64,000 nucleotides of DNA. Source: Bacillota bacterium. Lineage in GTDB: Bacteria > Bacillota > Limnochordia > Limnochordales > DUMU01. The notes under the pieces are model-generated. The model saw only the letters and a list, made by a program, of their open reading frames with translations. It made no database searches and had not been told where the DNA came from. Both the position numbers and the translations under genes were made by a program. Positions 60,339 to 64,000 of the stretch are shown in pieces; positions within the stretch are counted from its first letter, which is position 1, and each line of letters opens with the position of its first letter. The stretch is from NCBI GenBank assembly GCA_012839805.1, contig DUMU01000024.1, positions 36,648-100,647 on the forward strand, written 5' to 3'.

Positions 60339-61490
60339 ATGCGTGTAGGTAGTGCTACCAGGGTGTCCCTGGCTCTTGTGGATGTCGACACCGATCAGTG
60401 CCGCAGCGCGTTCGACCCCGATGCTCTCGAAGGGTTGGCCCGTTCCTTGAAGGAAGTGGGTCTCCTGCACCCCATCATCGTTCGCCGGCAGGGGGAGCGT
60501 TACCAGATCATCGCGGGTGAACGGCGCTTCCGGGCCGCCCGCTTGCTCGGATGGGACACGATCGAGGCGATAGTGCTTCCGCCCGGGACGGAGGCTAATG
60601 ACCCTCGCGTTCAGCTCATCGAAAACCTGCAACGGGAGGATCTCAACCCGGTCGACAAAGCCCTGGCCGTCCGGCGTTTCATGCTCGCCAACCGGCTCAA
60701 CAAAGTTCAGGTGGCGGAAGCGCTGGGCATTCCGCGCACGACGATCAGCGATTGGCTCAACCTGCTGGAAGTGAGCCCTACGTTCCAGCGGGCAGTGATC
60801 AGTCACTTCCAGCGCGGGGAGAGCGCCCTGACGCCTTCCCATGTATCGATCGCCCTGGGCGTCGAGAGGAAGCTCATGTGGCCCGGGCTGGCGGAGCGAC
60901 TCCTGGGACTGGCGGAAAGCCATCACCTGAGCAAGGCCGAATTGCGTCGAGTGGCGCAGCTTTTGCAAGAAAGGCGGGAACTGTCTCCGGAGGAGGCCGC
61001 CCTCAAGGTGCGAGCCGAAACGGAACGGCGGCGAAGAGCGGCCGAACGTGAGAAAGAGAGCCGGGCGCTGGCCGCGGTCCCCGTTCATACACCCGAGGGG
61101 TCGAAAACGACTGTAGTTCAACATCTCTGTGATTCGATCGAGCGGCTGCGGACTTTGCTGGCCGAGATCAGCCGGGTGGTGCCCCCCGGCGGGTTCGGGA
61201 ATCCGGAGTTGGCGGCAGCCGCTTCGCCGGGCCCGGGCGTGGCGACGGGGGAGAGGGGAGATTGGCAGCGGGCGGCCGACCAGCTCGTAAACCTGTACGA
61301 GGTTTTGACCAGGGTGCTCCAGGACGTTTTCGGAGTAGATGCAGTCAAAACGGCGGATCGGCGTTATCTCGAACGGCGACGGGCCGAACGACGGTTTCGC
61401 CGGGTCGCTCGGGGTGTTGGTGAGATCAAGAGACCTGGAGGCACGGCACCATCAGCCCCGCCGGGCCAGGCGGCGGCATCGGGTGGCTGA
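60339..61490 (+). CDS. ParB/Spo0J-family DNA-binding protein, orphan
   Basis: The 383-residue protein has the ParB N-terminal domain: GLLHPIIVRRQGERYQIIAG, then GERRFRAARLLG (Gly60 on, the CTP-binding arginine patch) and LIENLQREDLNPVDKALAVR. A helix-turn-helix lies near residues 118-141 (NKVQVAEALGIPRTTISDWL). The C-terminal part is charged and helical. ParB proteins load onto parS sites and slide as CTP-gated clamps. No parA or parS was seen in the window. The ATG at 60339 has GGGGAAGG upstream. A role in plasmid partition or in regulating local transcription is possible. Confidence 0.85.
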   Translation: MRVGSATRVSLALVDVDTDQCRSAFDPDALEGLARSLKEVGLLHPIIVRRQGERYQIIAGERRFRAARLLGWDTIEAIVLPPGTEANDPRVQLIENLQREDLNPVDKALAVRRFMLANRLNKVQVAEALGIPRTTISDWLNLLEVSPTFQRAVISHFQRGESALTPSHVSIALGVERKLMWPGLAERLLGLAESHHLSKAELRRVAQLLQERRELSPEEAALKVRAETERRRRAAEREKESRALAAVPVHTPEGSKTTVVQHLCDSIERLRTLLAEISRVVPPGGFGNPELAAAASPGPGVATGERGDWQRAADQLVNLYEVLTRVLQDVFGVDAVKTADRRYLERRRAERRFRRVARGVGEIKRPGGTAPSAPPGQAAASGG

Positions 61491-61554
61491 CCGGCCGGCG
61501 GGGACCCAAAGAAAGTTAGAAAGTTACGTGAGCCGCGAAAGGGGTGGCCGGCAA

Positions 61555-64000
61555 ATGGGCACAGGGGCAGCGAGCAGGAGAGGTTTGGACGGGACGCACC
61601 TGGTGAAGGGGCGAAGCGGGAGGAAGTTGGCCGCACGGGCGGTTTTCGCCCCCACGGTGGTCCTCATCTCACTCTTGCTCGGGGGTGCGGGGCTACCGCT
61701 CCCGGGGGAGAACCCGGCGGCGGCGGCGGTGGTGGACGGCACGGGTCCGTCCAACTCGGGAGCGACGCTGCTTCCCCCGACGCTTCCCCTGTCAATGGCC
61801 GGAGAGGAGTATCGCCTCGGCCCGGGTGACGTTATCAGAGTTGTGGTATACGGGCAGCCCGACTTGACCACCGACCTGCTGGTAGGTCCGGATGGTACGG
61901 TCGGCTACCCTCTCCTCGGCAAGCTGGCGGTAAGTTCCAAGACCACGAGCGAGGTCGCGGGTGAGATACGCCAGGGCTTGACACGCTACGTGAAAGAACC
62001 CCAGGTGACGGTAGCAGTAGTGCGCTATCGGACTTTGCGCGTTCAAGTGCTGGGAGAGGTCCGGGCTCCCGGACAGTACGAACTTCCGCTAGGAGCCAGG
62101 TTGATGGATGCGATCGGCCTGGCCGGAGGCTGGACCCGCCAGGCCGCCATTCGCCAGGTCATGCTGGTCCGGCGAGGCACGACCAGCCGGATCGATCTCG
62201 AAAAGCTCTCTGCCACCGGCGAGCTCTCCTTGAACGTCCCGCTGGAGGACGGTGACCTCATCAACGTGCCGGTCGCGGCCACGGCTGTCGTATGGGGAGA
62301 GGTCAAGGTGCCGGGGGCATATACGGTGCCGCCAGGCACCACGGTGGTGGAGCTTTTGGCGTTGGCCGGTGGACCTCTCGTTACCGCGGACTTGAGCCAG
62401 GTTCAACTCACCCGGCCGGGAGCAACCCCGGGGACTCAGGTAGTAGATGTGAGGACTCCGGCGAAAGCTGAGTCATTGCCGATCATCCAGTCCGGCGATA
62501 TCGTGTTCGTCCCGGCGGTCCGCAGCGTGACGGTACTGGGAGCGGTCAACCGGCCGGACCGTTATGCTCTTGAACCGGGAGCCAGCAGGATTCTGGACGT
62601 GATCGCCCGGGCCGGGGGGTTGACGCCCGAGGCCGCGGCGGATCGAGTCACCGTGACCCGGGAGGAGGCTGATGGCCGGACGAGAACGTTCACCCTCGAC
62701 CTCTCTCCGGTTCCGGGTAGCGGGGTGGCTCGCGACGGCTCGTTCCTGCTACAGGCGAACGACGTGCTTTACGTGCCGGAGGGCAGATTGCAGGTGCTGG
62801 TCCTGGGCCAGGTACGAGAGCCGCGGGCCGTTCCATGGCAAAGCGGGATGCGTGTCCTGGACGCCTTGGCGGCGGTGGGCGGGCTGGCGGGGCAAGCCGG
62901 TGCCGAGCGGGCCATTCTCTTTCACGGTCGCAGCGGGGACAAGCCCTCGGCGGCAGAACCGGTCTCCGGCGGCCACGAGACGCCGGGTAAGCCGGAGACG
63001 GCTACCCGTCTGATCAATCTGCGCGCGATCCAGGAGTCCCCGGGGAGTTCCGATAACGTGCTCCTGCAACCGGGTGACGTTCTGTTCGTTCCGGAGGGAA
63101 CGCGTCAGGTAGCCGTACTGGGAGAGGTGGCACGACCGGGGTTATTCCCGCTCACGGATGGGCTGCGGATTGTGGACCTGGTCGCCCAGGCGGGTGGTGC
63201 GGGGCCGCGAGCCAATCTGAAGCAGGTTACTTTGACCCGTTTCACGGGTGAGACCAGTGAAACCCGAACGGTCGACCTGACGGTGCCCGGCGGCGACCCC
63301 AAGCGCGATCAGCAGGCGACGGGAACGGGAGGTGGCGCCGGTACCGGTAGCAGCTGGGGCGGTAACCTGGTGTTGCAGCCCGGCGACGTTCTCTATGTAC
63401 CACGAGCCAGCGAGATCGTGGTCCTGGGAGCGGTTCGGAATCCCGGGAGCTTTGCTTTGCCCGACGGGGTACGGCTTCTCGATGCCCTGGCGGCCGCGGG
63501 CGGGGCCACGGAGCAGGCGGATCTCGCCCGGATCCTGGTAAGCCATACCGGTGAGGCGGGGACAAGTTCAAGCCCGCCGCAAACCGTCGACCTGCGCGCC
63601 GCGCTCGCCGATCCGGCGGACCGAGCGAACCTCCGCCTTTCCGGCGGCGATGTGGTCTACGTCCCGGAGGCAGAAAACCGGGTGGTGGTGCACGGTGCGG
63701 TCCGCGTGCCGGGAGCGTACGTACTCAAAGGGGAAATGAGACTTCTCGACGTCCTCGCCCTGGCGGGCGGACCGACCGATCAGGCCAACCTGACTCAACT
63801 GACGCTTACTCGGCAGGAGGAGCCCCGGAAACCAGATCAGGGGCAGCAGGTACAAGGGAGAACCGGGACCTGGCAAAAGACCGTGGATCTCGGGCGGGTG
63901 ATGGCTGATCCGTCATCGCCGGAGAACCTGGAAGTGAAGCCGGGTGACGTGATCTACCTTGCTCCTGCCGAACGAGTGGTGGTCCTGGGAGAGGTCATGC
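61555..64000 (+). CDS. Polysaccharide export protein, Wza-like, with many SLBB domains (C-terminus off the window)
   Basis: The frame is open from the ATG at 61555 to the window edge, giving at least 815 residues. A signal segment (about 26-46, FAPTVVLISLLLGGAG) is followed by the poly-export domain YRLGPGDVIRVVVYGQPDLT (about 86-105). SLBB domains then repeat: VQVLGEVRAPGQYELPLGAR, WGEVKVPGAYTVPPGT, LGAVNRPDRYALEPGA, LGQVREPRAVPWQSGM, LGEVARPGLFPLTDGL, LGAVRNPGSFALPDGV, HGAVRVPGAYVLKGEM, and the start of an eighth. Wza itself has two to three. It should be an outer-membrane or periplasmic exit conduit for a polysaccharide. AAAGGGG lies ten bases before the ATG; a GTG at 61528 is an alternative. 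Confidence 0.88.
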   Translation, partial: MGTGAASRRGLDGTHLVKGRSGRKLAARAVFAPTVVLISLLLGGAGLPLPGENPAAAAVVDGTGPSNSGATLLPPTLPLSMAGEEYRLGPGDVIRVVVYGQPDLTTDLLVGPDGTVGYPLLGKLAVSSKTTSEVAGEIRQGLTRYVKEPQVTVAVVRYRTLRVQVLGEVRAPGQYELPLGARLMDAIGLAGGWTRQAAIRQVMLVRRGTTSRIDLEKLSATGELSLNVPLEDGDLINVPVAATAVVWGEVKVPGAYTVPPGTTVVELLALAGGPLVTADLSQVQLTRPGATPGTQVVDVRTPAKAESLPIIQSGDIVFVPAVRSVTVLGAVNRPDRYALEPGASRILDVIARAGGLTPEAAADRVTVTREEADGRTRTFTLDLSPVPGSGVARDGSFLLQANDVLYVPEGRLQVLVLGQVREPRAVPWQSGMRVLDALAAVGGLAGQAGAERAILFHGRSGDKPSAAEPVSGGHETPGKPETATRLINLRAIQESPGSSDNVLLQPGDVLFVPEGTRQVAVLGEVARPGLFPLTDGLRIVDLVAQAGGAGPRANLKQVTLTRFTGETSETRTVDLTVPGGDPKRDQQATGTGGGAGTGSSWGGNLVLQPGDVLYVPRASEIVVLGAVRNPGSFALPDGVRLLDALAAAGGATEQADLARILVSHTGEAGTSSSPPQTVDLRAALADPADRANLRLSGGDVVYVPEAENRVVVHGAVRVPGAYVLKGEMRLLDVLALAGGPTDQANLTQLTLTRQEEPRKPDQGQQVQGRTGTWQKTVDLGRVMADPSSPENLEVKPGDVIYLAPAERVVVLGEVM

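Noticed and set aside
59300..61600. parS site near the ParB-like gene
   Set aside because: No match to the TGTTTCACGTGAAACA-type palindrome was noticed in this region.
1..64000. Mobile elements, CRISPR arrays, tRNA or rRNA genes
   Set aside because: I saw no transposase, integrase, spaced direct repeats, cloverleaf or rRNA sequence. Composition looks even across the window.

Overview
The window is high-G+C DNA, densely packed with genes, and almost entirely coding. I see no rRNA, tRNA, insertion sequence, integrase or CRISPR array. Gene content points to a diderm (outer-membrane, LPS-making) member of the Firmicutes, most likely a Limnochordia-like lineage. A SpoIVB-type S55 protease gene sits directly beside a complete set of outer-membrane biogenesis genes, and a porin-like protein combines a degenerate SLH segment, a coiled coil and a beta-barrel (OmpM-like architecture). 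The lineage is an inference from gene content and was not tested by tree or search.

Positions 1-24400 are a carbohydrate-use region. A HAD phosphatase runs off the left edge on the minus strand. A periplasmic sugar-binding protein, a large DUF6259-like glycosidase candidate, a secreted CBM9-like protein, an FAD-dependent oxidoreductase, a GH38 alpha-mannosidase and a Gfo/Idh/MocA dehydrogenase follow, in mixed orientation. From 13068 to 24319 one co-directional block encodes a 988-residue fused solute-binding protein, two complete pairs of MalF/MalG-type permeases, an NHL-repeat membrane protein, a Yip1-family protein and a DUF5696-like protein. No transport ATPase is present, so it must be supplied from elsewhere. 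The block ends in a strong rho-independent terminator at 24368-24404.

Positions 24521-64000 are one uninterrupted plus-strand envelope supercluster. It contains an S55 protease, bamA, ompH/skp, lpxD, an lptF/G gene, lptD, lptC and lptA. Next come an unrecognised membrane protein with an ABC-permease EAA-like motif and its GlnQ-like ATPase. Then follow lpxC, a divergent fabZ, lpxA, lpxI, lpxB, an LpxB-like glycosyltransferase, msbA, a second LpxB-related protein, a GT2 glycosyltransferase, a sugar epimerase, lptB and a second lptF/G gene. The tail holds a DUF3084 protein, three secreted proteins with outer-membrane-like C-termini, a YqgF-like RNase-H-fold protein, a secreted protein of unknown function, an orphan ParB-like protein and a Wza-type export protein with at least seven SLBB domains that runs off the right edge. 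Many stops and starts overlap (ATGA/GTGA/TTGA), which implies translational coupling.

Together the right-hand genes would make lipid A precursors, flip them with MsbA, carry LPS across the periplasm with LptB2FG-C-A-D, insert barrels with BamA, and tether or permeabilise the outer membrane with OmpM-like proteins. The observations most worth following up are the unassigned ABC system at 35927-39186, the OmpM-like cluster at 53551-59312, the paired-hairpin region between lpxD and lptF/G (30521-30579), and the fused solute-binding protein locus. LptE, LpxH, LpxK and WaaA are not seen in the window; LpxI would fill the LpxH step.
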